Part shown: one piece after another, positions 18,069-28,029 of the stretch
Layout of the letters: every line of letters begins with the position of its first letter
Numbering within the stretch: position 1 is the stretch's first letter
NCBI RefSeq assembly: GCF_000745485.1
Contig: NZ_JQJK01000015.1
Location: forward strand, 62,001 to 126,000
Direction of reading: 5' to 3'
Length of the DNA stretch: 64,000 nt
Source of the DNA: Methanobacterium veterum
GTDB taxonomy: Archaea; Methanobacteriota; Methanobacteria; Methanobacteriales; Methanobacteriaceae
Position numbers and translations under genes: made by a program
The notes under the pieces: model-generated
Told to the model about the DNA's origin: nothing
Seen by the model: only the letters and a program-made list of their open reading frames with translations
Database searches by the model: none

Positions 18069-19101
18069 AGGATATAAAATCAGGATAGACTGGAAGCCTT
18101 TCATCTAAAGATAGTCCCATTTCTTCTGTCATTTTTCTAAGATCTTCTAATTCCGGCCATGGAGCTTCTGGATTTACGAAGTCCTTTGTAAGTGGTGAAA
18201 CTCCTCCCCAGTCATCAGCACCTGCAAGGAGAAATACCTGTGCGTTGTGGTTATTTAAGTTTGGAGGGACTTGAACTCCAGTATTTGGGAATAAAAGTCG
18301 GGTTACAGCAACCATTTTTATCATTTCAATTACAGATGGTTCTTTCCATGATTCCATGGGGATCCCTGGTTTTGGCTTGAAATTTTGAATGATAATTTCC
18401 TGGATATGGCCGTATTTATCATTAATACGTTTTATTTCAAGGAGTGATTCAGCTCTTTCTTCTATTGTTTCTCCTATTCCAATAAGCAGTCCTGTTGTAA
18501 ATGGAATATTTAATTTTCCCGCATTTTCAATTGTTTTAATCCTTAACTTTGGATCTTTTCCAGGACTTTTCTCATGCACAATAGTTTTCATAAGTCTGTT
18601 ACTTGTATTTTCAAGCATTAAACCCATAGATGCATTTACTTCCTTTAATACTTCCATTTCTTTCTTTTTTAGCACTCCAGGATTACTGTGGGGTAAAAGT
18701 CCCGTGTTTTTTAGGGTTTCATCACAGATAAAGTAAAGGTATTCGACCATATTGGAGTATCCTTTATCTTCAAGAGCTGATTTTACTTGGGAAGTTTCTT
18801 CTGGACGTTCTCCAAAGGTAAAAAGAGCTTCCCTGCAGTTATATTTATCTGCTTCCTTTAAAATATCAAAAATTTCAGGATAATCCATTAAAATTCTTGC
18901 TTCTTTATCATCAGGAGTTTTTTTAAATGTACAGTATCCACATTCATTTCTGCAGATATCTGTAAGTGGTAAAAAGACATTTTTAGAATATGTAATTGTG
19001 TCAGTATCCCTTTTGGACTCTGCGGTAGAAATTATAGATAGAATATCTTTACCTTTCGCATTTAAAAGGGATATTATTTCTTCTTTTGAGTACTCGGACA
19101 T
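18016..19101 (-). CDS. cofG: FO synthase subunit CofG
   Basis: A 361-residue radical SAM enzyme that, with CofH, makes 7,8-didemethyl-8-hydroxy-5-deazariboflavin (FO), the chromophore of F420. The cluster-binding CRNECGYC motif (CxxxCxxC) follows FLPLTDI. Other CofG features are EALFTFGERPEE and TGLLIGIGETIEERAESLLE (about residues 204-223). No cofH is in the window. The C-terminus (SDRIMEKISSFNL) abuts the palindrome mosaic; a diverged duplicate of this end lies about 170 bases downstream. Confidence 0.93.
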   Translation of the reverse strand: MSEYSKEEIISLLNAKGKDILSIISTAESKRDTDTITYSKNVFLPLTDICRNECGYCTFKKTPDDKEARILMDYPEIFDILKEADKYNCREALFTFGERPEETSQVKSALEDKGYSNMVEYLYFICDETLKNTGLLPHSNPGVLKKKEMEVLKEVNASMGLMLENTSNRLMKTIVHEKSPGKDPKLRIKTIENAGKLNIPFTTGLLIGIGETIEERAESLLEIKRINDKYGHIQEIIIQNFKPKPGIPMESWKEPSVIEMIKMVAVTRLLFPNTGVQVPPNLNNHNAQVFLLAGADDWGGVSPLTKDFVNPEAPWPELEDLRKMTEEMGLSLDERLPVYPDFISSEFLSDRIMEKISSFNL

Positions 19102-19166
19102 GCTATCTTCCGTTTAATTTGTAAAAATAGTAATTTAAAGTTTATAAAAAAAGAGGGAAAAAATTA

Positions 19167-19601
19167 TTATTCCATATTTGCAGCGACCACTTCCACGAAC
19201 TGAGGGCCTATTCCACTTTTATCTTTCCATGTAACGATAAAAGTCCCAACATTATCAACGAGGCCTAATGTATATGCTACATTACAATTCATGGCTTCTA
19301 AAGATTCTTTAAGCAGATAAACTCCAGTAATATCAGTTTCACCGGGAATATCGACGCTTTCTCTTATTCTTTCATCCATTATGCCGATGATGTTCCCTCC
19401 TTCTTCAGAAAACATATCTATCTGGCGCGCACCCATACTTTTTAAAAGATTTGAAAGAACTTCGTCCAGTTCTTCATTAAATCGCTTTCTTGACATTCCT
19501 CTTACAATGAGAATATTATCTGCATCTATAGCAGGTTTTGATCCATGGAATGCCTCTAAATCACCCATTACCTGACCTGCAATTTTGTGTATTGGCTTCA
19601 C
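19167..19601 (-). CDS. Conserved methanogen protein, DUF2120-like
   Basis: A 144-residue soluble protein that I associate, without certainty, with the DUF2120 family of methanogens. It has no recognisable catalytic motif. It starts with GTG at 19601 and lies 23 bases downstream of mptA on the same strand, so a role linked to methanopterin synthesis or an operon-mate function is possible but unproven. Confidence 0.6.
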   Translation of the reverse strand: MKPIHKIAGQVMGDLEAFHGSKPAIDADNILIVRGMSRKRFNEELDEVLSNLLKSMGARQIDMFSEEGGNIIGIMDERIRESVDIPGETDITGVYLLKESLEAMNCNVAYTLGLVDNVGTFIVTWKDKSGIGPQFVEVVAANME

Positions 19602-19624
19602 TTAGTATCCTCTCCAAAATGATC

Positions 19625-20602
<978 letters not shown>

Positions 20603-20678
20603 AATTTTTCACCCCGATTGATAATCATTTAGTATTTTAGAACTTAAATGTTTAAGTAAATCATAAATTAACCATTTT

Positions 20679-20693
20679 TTTAGTATTACTAAA
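20679..20693 (-). promoter_or_regulatory. Palindrome upstream of mptA
   Basis: TTTAGTA-T-TACTAAA, a perfect 7-bp dyad with one central base, lies just upstream of a weak TATA-like TTAATTTATG. The same core, extended to 19 bases, overlaps the promoter of the gerW-like gene at 26405. The rest of 20603-20924 is AT-rich with no gene. Confidence 0.5.
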
Positions 20694-20924
20694 CTGTCAA
20701 TATGGAATATGATGATAGTTTAATATATCTAATTTGATAATCAATTTTTTATATCTTTAGTTTTTTAATTATTTATAATTTTAAATACTGATTAATGATT
20801 TATAAAGGTAATTAAATAATTATTAAATCTTTATTAAAACCATTTTCAAAGCAAAATAAAAATAAATTTAGTACTGAAATACTTTAAATGGAAGAATATT
20901 AATTATATTTCACTCAAATAAAGC

Positions 20925-21605
20925 TTAAATTTTGGTTATTATATCTTTAAATTCTTCTGGCGTTAAGTCCTTTAAATTGTCTAAGGTAACTACATTTGCA
21001 TTATAAATTTCTTCTGCTCTTTTACCAAGGAGTTCGCTTGCTTTATCTGATTCAATAATTACTAAAATCTTTTCTAAGTTAATGCTGCTCATTTTTCTAC
21101 TAATATCATTTTTCACGTGTTCTATTTTCTTTGAAATTGCCCCTAACGCAGCTTCAGGAATTTTAGGATTGATAATCTTCATATCTTCTACTTCAAGAGG
21201 TACACCTGCAACAAGTATCTGCTGAGCGTCAACTCCGAACTTGGATATCATTTTTCTAAAGTTTCCTTTACTTGTTAATATTAAAAGACCCTCAGATAAT
21301 TTTTTAATCTCTTCTTCAACGCTTTCTTTTTCGATAACTCCAAAATTCGCAAGCATACTGTCTATTTTATTTCTCACATTTAAAATTTTCCCGCAAAATA
21401 AGTTCGCATCATTTTCATTGAGTTTGTGGGAAGGCCTGCTTGAATAAATAAATTCTTCTGCCTCAATCAGTTCATCTAACATTTCTCCAAAGAGATTAAC
21501 GTCTATATTTCCTTCTTTGGGGGCTTTAAATTTTTCACCTGTAGTTTTAGATTTTCCTGCTTCTTTAATTAGTAACTGAGCTTGATGAAGTCTAAGTTTT
21601 TCCAT
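20925..21605 (-). CDS. Conserved methanogen protein, possibly DUF2100
   Basis: A 226-residue soluble protein, rich in charged helices, with no catalytic motif I can identify. The opening MEKLRLHQAQLLIKEAG reminds me of the DUF2100 family, but this is weak. The ATG at 21605 is chosen because GGTGAT lies five bases upstream; an in-frame start three codons earlier has no such site. Single-gene unit. Confidence 0.6.
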   Translation of the reverse strand: MEKLRLHQAQLLIKEAGKSKTTGEKFKAPKEGNIDVNLFGEMLDELIEAEEFIYSSRPSHKLNENDANLFCGKILNVRNKIDSMLANFGVIEKESVEEEIKKLSEGLLILTSKGNFRKMISKFGVDAQQILVAGVPLEVEDMKIINPKIPEAALGAISKKIEHVKNDISRKMSSINLEKILVIIESDKASELLGKRAEEIYNANVVTLDNLKDLTPEEFKDIITKI

Positions 21606-21703
21606 AAATATCACCGTTAATTAAATTTTGTGGAGAAAATAATTCTTTGATGTGTTAATATTTATTTAACTTATTTATATTTCCTCATTGATTAGTATAA
21701 GAC

Positions 21704-22720
21704 CTAAAATTCATAAAATGGCGAAAATACATCTTTTATTTTATTAAACGTATTCTTTGTACTTTCTGAAACTTTCAGTTCATGTTTATAATTATCATGG
21801 CTTATATTATTTAGTGCGTTTATCATTTTAACATTACACCTCGAAAGAATGTTTAAGTTGTATCCTCCTTCTAAAATTAGAGCTAATGAACCTGCAATGC
21901 CCATCATTTTCCCTGCTATATATTCATAGAACTCATCAGTAAGAGATAGACTTGAAAGTGGATCATCTGCATGGCCGTCAAACCCAACATCCATAAAATA
22001 AAAGTCTGCATTAAATTTAGATGCGGCAGGTTCAAGAATTTTATCCAGAATGTAAATATAATCATCGGTAGTTGATCCCGGGGCCATTGGAATATTTAAA
22101 TTACAGCCTTCACCATTACCCTTACCAATTTCTTCTACAAATCCATCTCCTGGAAATAATGTTCTTGGATTTTGATGAATAGAGATATAAAAGACATCAG
22201 GGTCCTTATAGAATATATCGGATGTTCCATTTCCAAAGTGAACATCAAAATCAAATATAAAAAATTTTTTAATTTTGTGTTCATGCCTTAAATATTCTAA
22301 AGATATGGCCAGGTTATTAAATATACAAAATCCCCTAGATTTATTTCTTGTCGCGTGGTGTCCTGGAGGTCTTACAATTGCATATGCACTGTTGTAATCA
22401 TTTAAAACTAAATTTGCCGCTTTAATTGCGCCGCCAGCTGCAAGTTTTGCAATTTCGTAAGTTTGGGGAGAGGCATATGTGTCATAATCTATATAGCCTC
22501 CCCCATTCTGGCAGAAAGATTTAATTTGTTCAACGTGAGCTTTGGAATGAACTCTTAAAATATCCTCTTTTGTTGCAGATGGAGGACAAATGCAATGAAT
22601 TTTACTTAAAATACCTTCCTTTTTTAGAGAATTAATTATGGCATTCAAACGTTCTTTGTTTTCAGGATGGTTTCCAGTATCATGCTTTTTATAATCATCG
22701 CAGTAGACAAGTGCATTCAA
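21704..22720 (-). CDS. Histone deacetylase family protein (HDAC / acetylpolyamine amidohydrolase)
   Basis: A protein of about 338 residues with the arginase-fold deacetylase motifs: IVRPPGHHATRNKSRGFCIF (about 117-136) and the zinc-binding DFDVHFGNGTSDIF (about 154-167), then MDVGFDGHADDPL and LILEGGYN near the end. Relatives remove acetyl groups from lysine, polyamines or small molecules; in methanogens the substrate could be histones or Alba-like proteins, which is inference. The TTG at 22720 is chosen because AGGTG lies six bases upstream; the GTG at 22729 overlaps that site. Confidence 0.87.
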   Translation of the reverse strand: MNALVYCDDYKKHDTGNHPENKERLNAIINSLKKEGILSKIHCICPPSATKEDILRVHSKAHVEQIKSFCQNGGGYIDYDTYASPQTYEIAKLAAGGAIKAANLVLNDYNSAYAIVRPPGHHATRNKSRGFCIFNNLAISLEYLRHEHKIKKFFIFDFDVHFGNGTSDIFYKDPDVFYISIHQNPRTLFPGDGFVEEIGKGNGEGCNLNIPMAPGSTTDDYIYILDKILEPAASKFNADFYFMDVGFDGHADDPLSSLSLTDEFYEYIAGKMMGIAGSLALILEGGYNLNILSRCNVKMINALNNISHDNYKHELKVSESTKNTFNKIKDVFSPFYEF

Positions 22721-22729
22721 CTTAAACAC

Positions 22730-23035
22730 CTATATATTTATTGTATATAGTTCATCACGTCTTTCTGTTTCTTTACCTCTTGAACAGTAAAAGGACAACT
22801 TCATGTCATATTTTTGATGTACACTGCAGTCTTGGGGACATAGACATGCTCTTTCATCCATTGGACAATTACTTTTACCTAAAATACAGAAAAGTAGCTC
22901 TTTGCTTTTTCGTGTACAGTTATTGTAAGTTGGGCATTCATGGCAGATACAATCCTTCCTTAATTCTGCAAGGAATTTATCTTTATCTGAACTGCTCATT
23001 TTATTCAATTCGTTTTTTAAATCCTCAAATTTCAT
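22730..23035 (-). CDS. Cysteine-rich DUF2769 protein
   Basis: A 101-residue protein with many cysteines: CICHECPTYNNC at about 30-41, then CPMDERACLCPQDC, matching the methanogen DUF2769 family. The pattern suggests metal or Fe-S binding; the function is not known. Its stop codon lies about ten bases before the deacetylase start on the same strand, so the two form an operon. Confidence 0.75.
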   Translation of the reverse strand: MKFEDLKNELNKMSSSDKDKFLAELRKDCICHECPTYNNCTRKSKELLFCILGKSNCPMDERACLCPQDCSVHQKYDMKLSFYCSRGKETERRDELYTINI

Positions 23036-23167
23036 AATGCTCTTAATTTATATTTTTGAAATTTGAATGTATTAAATGATGCTGTAAGTTTAATAAAAAA
23101 TTCATATATTTAATAAAATTAAAATGTGTTAAATTCAGTATATTTTAATATAAACGCCAGGAAGGGA

Positions 23168-23641
23168 ATGGGTATGGAATGCAAGTATTTTGAAAAATTA
23201 AAGGATTATAATTATGGAGATTTACTAGCTGAAACAGACTACTGGATTATTTTACTCGCACCTGATCAAAGGAACCTTGGAACATGTGTTATAGCTTTAA
23301 AAAGATTTGAGGGAGATCTGGCAGAATTAAAGGGCGAAGAATGGCTTGAATTTAGTAAAATTGTTAAAAAATTAGAATATGCACTTAAAAAAGCATTTAA
23401 TTCCACAATGTTTAACTGGGGCTGTCTGATGAATTCTTCTTACCGTAAAGATCCTCCAGATCCACATGTGCACTGGCATATGATACCTAGATATAAAGAA
23501 AAAACGGAATTTAAAGGCCTTATTTTTGAAGACCCCTGTTTTGGATCCAGTACAATGAAAGCAAAAGGGGGCATCCGTAAAGTTGCAGAAGATGTCCGGA
23601 TAAAAATCATTAAAGAAATAAAAGATAATTTTGAGATATAG
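23168..23641 (+). CDS. HIT-like family protein
   Basis: A protein of about 157 residues with the histidine triad near the C-terminus, DPHVHWHMIPRYKEK (HxHxH followed by PR), as in HIT-type nucleotide hydrolases and transferases. The N-terminal half is also family-like (ETDYWIILLAPDQRNLGTCV). It probably acts on a nucleoside phosphate; the substrate is unknown. The ATG at 23168 follows AGGAAGGG; one two codons later is also possible. The frame is open further upstream without a site. Confidence 0.8.
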   Translation: MGMECKYFEKLKDYNYGDLLAETDYWIILLAPDQRNLGTCVIALKRFEGDLAELKGEEWLEFSKIVKKLEYALKKAFNSTMFNWGCLMNSSYRKDPPDPHVHWHMIPRYKEKTEFKGLIFEDPCFGSSTMKAKGGIRKVAEDVRIKIIKEIKDNFEI

Positions 23642-23674
23642 ATTTTAATGGGATGGTTTTAGTTATTTTAATTA

Positions 23675-25057
23675 TTACCCAATTGAGTTCTTATTTTTAC
23701 CCATTAAAATCAATGCAAATATTGCTACAAAGCAAACTGCTGTATAAACAAGGAATGCAATATTTAAGCTTTTTAAAAATGTCGTATAATACTGGAATGT
23801 TATCTGGACATTTCCAAGATACATTGCAAAAATTAGAAGTACAACTCCCATACTCAGCAGTTGACCAGTAAATACCATGGTTGAAACAGTTGCCGAAGCA
23901 GTTCCATAAGTTTTTTTGCTTACAGAGCTCATGCTTGCATTGGTGGCGGGGGACGAAAAAAGTGCAAGGCCAGTTCCAACAAGGATTAATCCTAAAATTA
24001 TTATATATAATGGGGTATTTTCGTTTAAGAAAATGAACAAGGAAAGGCCGATAGTTGTGATACCCATTCCTATGGATGTAATTGTGCTGGTTTCAACTTT
24101 ATCTGATACTCTCCCTGCAAAGGGGGATAAAACGGCTACAGATAGGGGTTGTAAAACCAGAATGATTCCTGCAGCATTGGGACTCAGCAGTTTTAGATAT
24201 TGAAGATAAAGGCTTAACAGATAGGTCATTGCAGAAGTTCCAAGATTAATTATTAAAATTGAAATTATTGAAATAGTAAAAAATGTGTTTCTAAAGATAG
24301 AAATCCTTAAAAGAGGGTGTTTTAATCTATTTTCATATTTTATAAAGATCAGAGTTCCTAAAATACCTGCTAGTATTAGATATTTGCCTGTATTTCCATC
24401 TGGAAGTGTGGAGAATCCCTGCATCAATGTTGCCATTATGAAAATGAAAAGTACTGCTCCTATAAAATCGAAATTTTCTCCTTTACATCCTGCCCATTCT
24501 GATTTAAACTTCAATAAAATGATTGAAAGTATTAAAAGACCAAAAGGGACGTTGAATATAAAGATAATTCTCCATCCAAATTGTTGAATTAAAAATCCGC
24601 CCAGTATCAATCCGCTGAAAATTCCGGTGTAAACTGATGTAACATAAATTCCATATGCCCTTCCCCTTTCTTTTTCTTCAAAAACTGAAGAAATAAGAGC
24701 TATTCCTGTTCCAAAAATCATTGAACAGCCCATACCCTGTAAAAATACAAATATGATAAGTAAAATTGCAGAAGGGGTGACTGCAGCAAGAAATGAGGCA
24801 AATGTAAAAATTACAACCCCGTAGGTAAAAATCTTTTTTCTTCCATGTATGTCAGCTAATCTTCCAAAAGGGAGTATAAATGCAGCATTAGCTAAAATAA
24901 ATATGGTTGGAATCCAACTTAATAAAATAGCATTTAAAGCAAAGTCTGTACCAATTGAGGGGATAGCGATATTTAATGAAGTTCCCATAAATGGTACAAG
25001 GAAAGAGCCAAGTGCCACAGTGATTAAAACTATGTTTTTAAGCCCATTATTTTTCAT
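23675..25057 (-). CDS. MFS drug/metabolite efflux transporter (DHA2-like, 14 TM)
   Basis: A 460-residue major facilitator with about 14 hydrophobic helices. Motif A is clear after helix 2 (LADIHGRKKIF), and motif C-like glycines are in helix 5 (YTGIFSGLILGGFL). The length and helix number fit the EmrB/QacA proton-antiport group. The substrate cannot be inferred. No adjacent regulator is seen. Confidence 0.87.
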   Translation of the reverse strand: MKNNGLKNIVLITVALGSFLVPFMGTSLNIAIPSIGTDFALNAILLSWIPTIFILANAAFILPFGRLADIHGRKKIFTYGVVIFTFASFLAAVTPSAILLIIFVFLQGMGCSMIFGTGIALISSVFEEKERGRAYGIYVTSVYTGIFSGLILGGFLIQQFGWRIIFIFNVPFGLLILSIILLKFKSEWAGCKGENFDFIGAVLFIFIMATLMQGFSTLPDGNTGKYLILAGILGTLIFIKYENRLKHPLLRISIFRNTFFTISIISILIINLGTSAMTYLLSLYLQYLKLLSPNAAGIILVLQPLSVAVLSPFAGRVSDKVETSTITSIGMGITTIGLSLFIFLNENTPLYIIILGLILVGTGLALFSSPATNASMSSVSKKTYGTASATVSTMVFTGQLLSMGVVLLIFAMYLGNVQITFQYYTTFLKSLNIAFLVYTAVCFVAIFALILMGKNKNSIG

Positions 25058-25194
25058 TTTGTAGTTCCAAATTAATTGATCATAATTTAAATCTATTTTC
25101 AGATTGAATTTAGAGTTCTAGCATTTAAATGAGATTATAATTTTTGTCATGCTCTATTTGTAATTTGTATAACAAATTAATTAATATATTCTAT

Positions 25195-26118
25195 TTATTT
25201 AATGAGATACAAAAAATAGAAGTTTGTTAGGGTTAAAAATATAGTTAAAGATATAATATTTTGATTTACAAGACGTATCGCATTTTTTCTATTTTCTGTT
25301 CTTCTTAAATAGCTTAATATGGCAAGACTAAGTGGAATTATTGAGATAAGTGCAACAATTTTAAAATTTAAAATTGAGGGATACAAACTGGTACTTGATA
25401 TACTAAAAAAAGACAATGTGGCTAATATTCCTGAAACCGCAATTATTTTAAAGCCAAATTTACGTCCTTTATATACAATCCAGGTAATTTTACCTCCAAG
25501 TTTATCCCCTTCCATGTCTGGAATTTGAACTGCACTTATGAACAACATCTGGTAAAGTAGAAGAGGCATTGAAAAAATAATAAAAGGCATGTCTATTGTT
25601 CCCATTAATGTTAAGTAGCCTATAGCAGGCATCACGAAACCTGCAGATATGGTTGCAAGTTCTCCCAGTTTATTGTAGGATAATCTAATTGGGGGAGCAG
25701 CGTAAAACAATCCTAAAAGGTTTGCAAACACCATAAACAAAAAGAACCATATAGAATAGGAAAATAATAACACAAATGCTGCGGCAATGATTAAAGATAA
25801 GCTTAAAAGCGCAGCTGAAAACCATTTTGAAAATTTCTTAAGTTCTGGATTTTTAACTAAAATTCCGCTTCCACCTGCAAATTGGCTGGGTTTACCATAT
25901 TTATCTGCTTCTAAATCAAAATAATCGTTGCTGTAATGCATAGAAAGCTGTGCAGTAAATAAAATAGCATAACCCAGTAAAAACTTGTTTAAAGAAAATT
26001 CAGCGTTCAGTATAACTGCAAGGAATGCTCCAATACAAAAATACAGAAAGCTTCCCAGTAGAAAATGAAAACGCCCCAGTTTAACAATTTTAACTAGTTT
26101 ATCATAATTTAAATTCAT
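25195..26118 (-). CDS. UbiA/MenA-like prenyltransferase
   Basis: A 307-residue protein with about eight to nine membrane helices. The first Asp-rich motif is SNDYFDLEADKYGK (about 62-75); the second region reads VQIPDMEGDKLGGK (about 195-208). The spacing and the QFAGGSGIL segment resemble MenA-type transferases more than the geranylgeranylglyceryl-phosphate enzyme. The acceptor is unknown. It is a second UbiA member besides the one at 8.0 kb; the two are not close paralogues. Confidence 0.78.
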   Translation of the reverse strand: MNLNYDKLVKIVKLGRFHFLLGSFLYFCIGAFLAVILNAEFSLNKFLLGYAILFTAQLSMHYSNDYFDLEADKYGKPSQFAGGSGILVKNPELKKFSKWFSAALLSLSLIIAAAFVLLFSYSIWFFLFMVFANLLGLFYAAPPIRLSYNKLGELATISAGFVMPAIGYLTLMGTIDMPFIIFSMPLLLYQMLFISAVQIPDMEGDKLGGKITWIVYKGRKFGFKIIAVSGILATLSFFSISSTSLYPSILNFKIVALISIIPLSLAILSYLRRTENRKNAIRLVNQNIISLTIFLTLTNFYFLYLIK

Positions 26119-26404
26119 TATATGTCCCTCTAAATTACATAATTTAAGTTTATCAAACCTAATATTACTTTTTTACTATATTTGTAATAAATTAAATTTA
26201 AGGTCTTTGTTTGTGGGCATGTTTATTTCATAAATACTGGTAATTGGGATGTTTAAAACATCAATATCCTATATTAACAGCTTTTTACGCGTGTAATTGA
26301 TGTTAAAAGAGAATTAATGATTATAATGAAGTTACTGATGACAACTTTATTTTTTAACTTGGCTTTTTTTTATTCATGGATAATAATTACAATGTATTTT
26401 AGGT

Positions 26405-26430
26405 AATTTAGTATTACTAAATTATAAATA
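26405..26430 (+). promoter_or_regulatory. gerW operon promoter with 19-base palindrome
   Basis: AATTTAGTA-T-TACTAAATT (26405-26423) is a perfect dyad that runs directly into the TATA box TTATAAATA (26422-26430). Transcription should start near 26452, giving a leader of about 30 bases before the AGG-containing ribosome site. A protein bound here would cover the TFB/TBP site. The core matches the palindrome at 20679. The rest of 26119-26404 holds no gene. Confidence 0.6.
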
Positions 26431-26479
26431 GTTATGATCACATATTAGAAATAGAATAAATTTTGGAGGTAGATTTTTT

Positions 26480-26986
26480 ATGGCAGAAATGGAAGGAGAT
26501 ATGAAGGAAATGACTGATGTCATTAAAACAACTATAGATGAACTTTTGAAAGTTTTAGCTACTGATAATGTGATAGGAGAAACAATGGAAATAGATGATA
26601 AAGTAATAATTCCAATAACTAAAGTAGGGTTGATGTTTGGGACTGGAGCTGGAATGGGCGGCATGCGCGATAATAAAGGAAAAGGAGCAGGTGCCGGTGG
26701 TGGAGCAGGAATAAGTCCTGTATCTGTAATAGTTGCATTTAAAGATATAAAAGGTCCAGAAGGTGTTCAAATATTATCTGTACATGGTATGGGGCCTCTA
26801 GCTAAAATGGCAACAGACGTAGGACACGGCATTAAAAAAATGGTGGAAGAAGAAGGCGGCCCTGAAGGAGTAATGAAAAAAGGAATGAAAATGGCCAAAA
26901 AAGGAAAAGAAGAAATGGGAGGTCAGGGTGAAGGAGAATCTAAAGGTGTAACACCTCGAGGCCCTGGTTCAGAACCTAGAATGTAA
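26480..26986 (+). CDS. GerW/YtfJ family protein
   Basis: A 168-residue protein of the family known from Bacillus YtfJ/GerW (a spore protein), found also in many non-spore-formers. The core covers about residues 10-100: TIDELLKVLATDNVIGETM, IIPITKVGLMFGTGAGMGG, a Gly-rich linker, then AGISPVSVIVAFKDI. The tail (about 115-168) is a Gly/Lys/Glu-rich disordered extension. GGAGG lies nine bases before the ATG. It heads an operon with a DUF2953 gene and a GerW-like paralogue. Confidence 0.85.
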   Translation: MAEMEGDMKEMTDVIKTTIDELLKVLATDNVIGETMEIDDKVIIPITKVGLMFGTGAGMGGMRDNKGKGAGAGGGAGISPVSVIVAFKDIKGPEGVQILSVHGMGPLAKMATDVGHGIKKMVEEEGGPEGVMKKGMKMAKKGKEEMGGQGEGESKGVTPRGPGSEPRM

Positions 26987-27011
26987 TATTTTAAAAGAGA
27001 GTGGATCATAA

Positions 27012-27629
27012 TTGGTAAACATCATTGCGGCCATCATAATTCTTATTATAGTGCTGATCATAATAGGGATTCTGGTGGTTCCTTTTCATATTTCTTTGGA
27101 ATTATTCAGGCAAAATAAAATTAATCAGGGCTATTTAAAAATTAAGTGGTGGAAAATCAAGATTATAGACAGAGAACTTATAAAACCTAAAGAAGAAAAG
27201 AAAGAAAAAAAGCCTAAGCGTAAATTTGATTTTAAAAAACTTCTCGATGTACTTCCGGATATGCTTCCAAAAGTTATTCCTGATTTTATAGAATCTTTAC
27301 CTTATTTTATGGATATAATGGAGTCTTCTTTAAGATCTATTTCTATAGAACGAATCACATTTAATCTTATTTTTGGATTGGGAGAAGCTGCAGATACGGC
27401 CCTAGTTGGGGGATTTCTCTATTCTATAGCTGCAATTTTAAATGTAATTCCGAATACATATTTTTCGGTAGAGCCTGATCTTAAAAATGACAGGTTAGAA
27501 GGCTCATTAAATATTAAAGTGAAATTAAGGCTACTTAGGATTGTTGCAACGTCTTTAAATGTTTTAACTAAGAGACCCGTTAGATCCCTCATTTGGGAAC
27601 TTAGAAAGTTGAGAGGAGTGTTTATTTAA
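27012..27629 (+). CDS. DUF2953 membrane protein (YtfI-like)
   Basis: A 205-residue protein with one strong N-terminal membrane helix (about 3-26) and a soluble part with a basic linker (KPKEEKKEKKPKRKFDFKK), matching DUF2953. In Bacillus the DUF2953 protein YtfI is encoded next to YtfJ/GerW, and the same pairing is kept here. The start is TTG at 27012 after GTGGAT. The stop abuts the next start codon directly. Confidence 0.8.
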   Translation: MVNIIAAIIILIIVLIIIGILVVPFHISLELFRQNKINQGYLKIKWWKIKIIDRELIKPKEEKKEKKPKRKFDFKKLLDVLPDMLPKVIPDFIESLPYFMDIMESSLRSISIERITFNLIFGLGEAADTALVGGFLYSIAAILNVIPNTYFSVEPDLKNDRLEGSLNIKVKLRLLRIVATSLNVLTKRPVRSLIWELRKLRGVFI

Positions 27630-27974
27630 ATGAATCTTTTATGTGGCACAAAAAAAATATTTAACCGCGAAAATAGGGACAAAAAAGATATATCCTCCAT
27701 GTTTAAAGATTTTTGCGGAAATTGTAATATAGAAATGCCCAAATGGGATAAAGTAGTTGGAAAACAGATTAGAGCAGCGGATAGAACTATCTATCCAATA
27801 ATTGAAGTTGTAACTATAGGAAATAACATGCCTAATTTCAGAGGGATAGAAATTTTTCCTGTTGCGCTGGTAATAGAAGAGTCTGGAGAAAAATACGCTG
27901 TTTCAATTACAGGAGAAGAAATTGATTCTGATGAACTTATAGAGATGGTCTTTAAAGAAAGTAAAAAACAGTAA
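27630..27974 (+). CDS. Short GerW-like paralogue without the Gly-rich loop
   Basis: A 114-residue protein. Residues 35-95 line up by eye with the GerW core: VVGKQIRAADRTIYPIIEVV against VIGETMEIDDKVIIPITKVG, then FRGIEIFPVALVIEE against AGISPVSVIVAFKD. The Gly-rich loop between the two halves is nearly gone, and three Cys occur early (FCGNCNIEMP plus one more). The start codon immediately follows the DUF2953 stop, so translation is probably coupled. The family assignment is my own reading. Confidence 0.6.
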   Translation: MNLLCGTKKIFNRENRDKKDISSMFKDFCGNCNIEMPKWDKVVGKQIRAADRTIYPIIEVVTIGNNMPNFRGIEIFPVALVIEESGEKYAVSITGEEIDSDELIEMVFKESKKQ

Positions 27975-28029
27975 TTACCATCCATTTTTTTGAGGTTAAA
28001 AAAATAAGTAGTAGTTTACTTTTTAGAGA

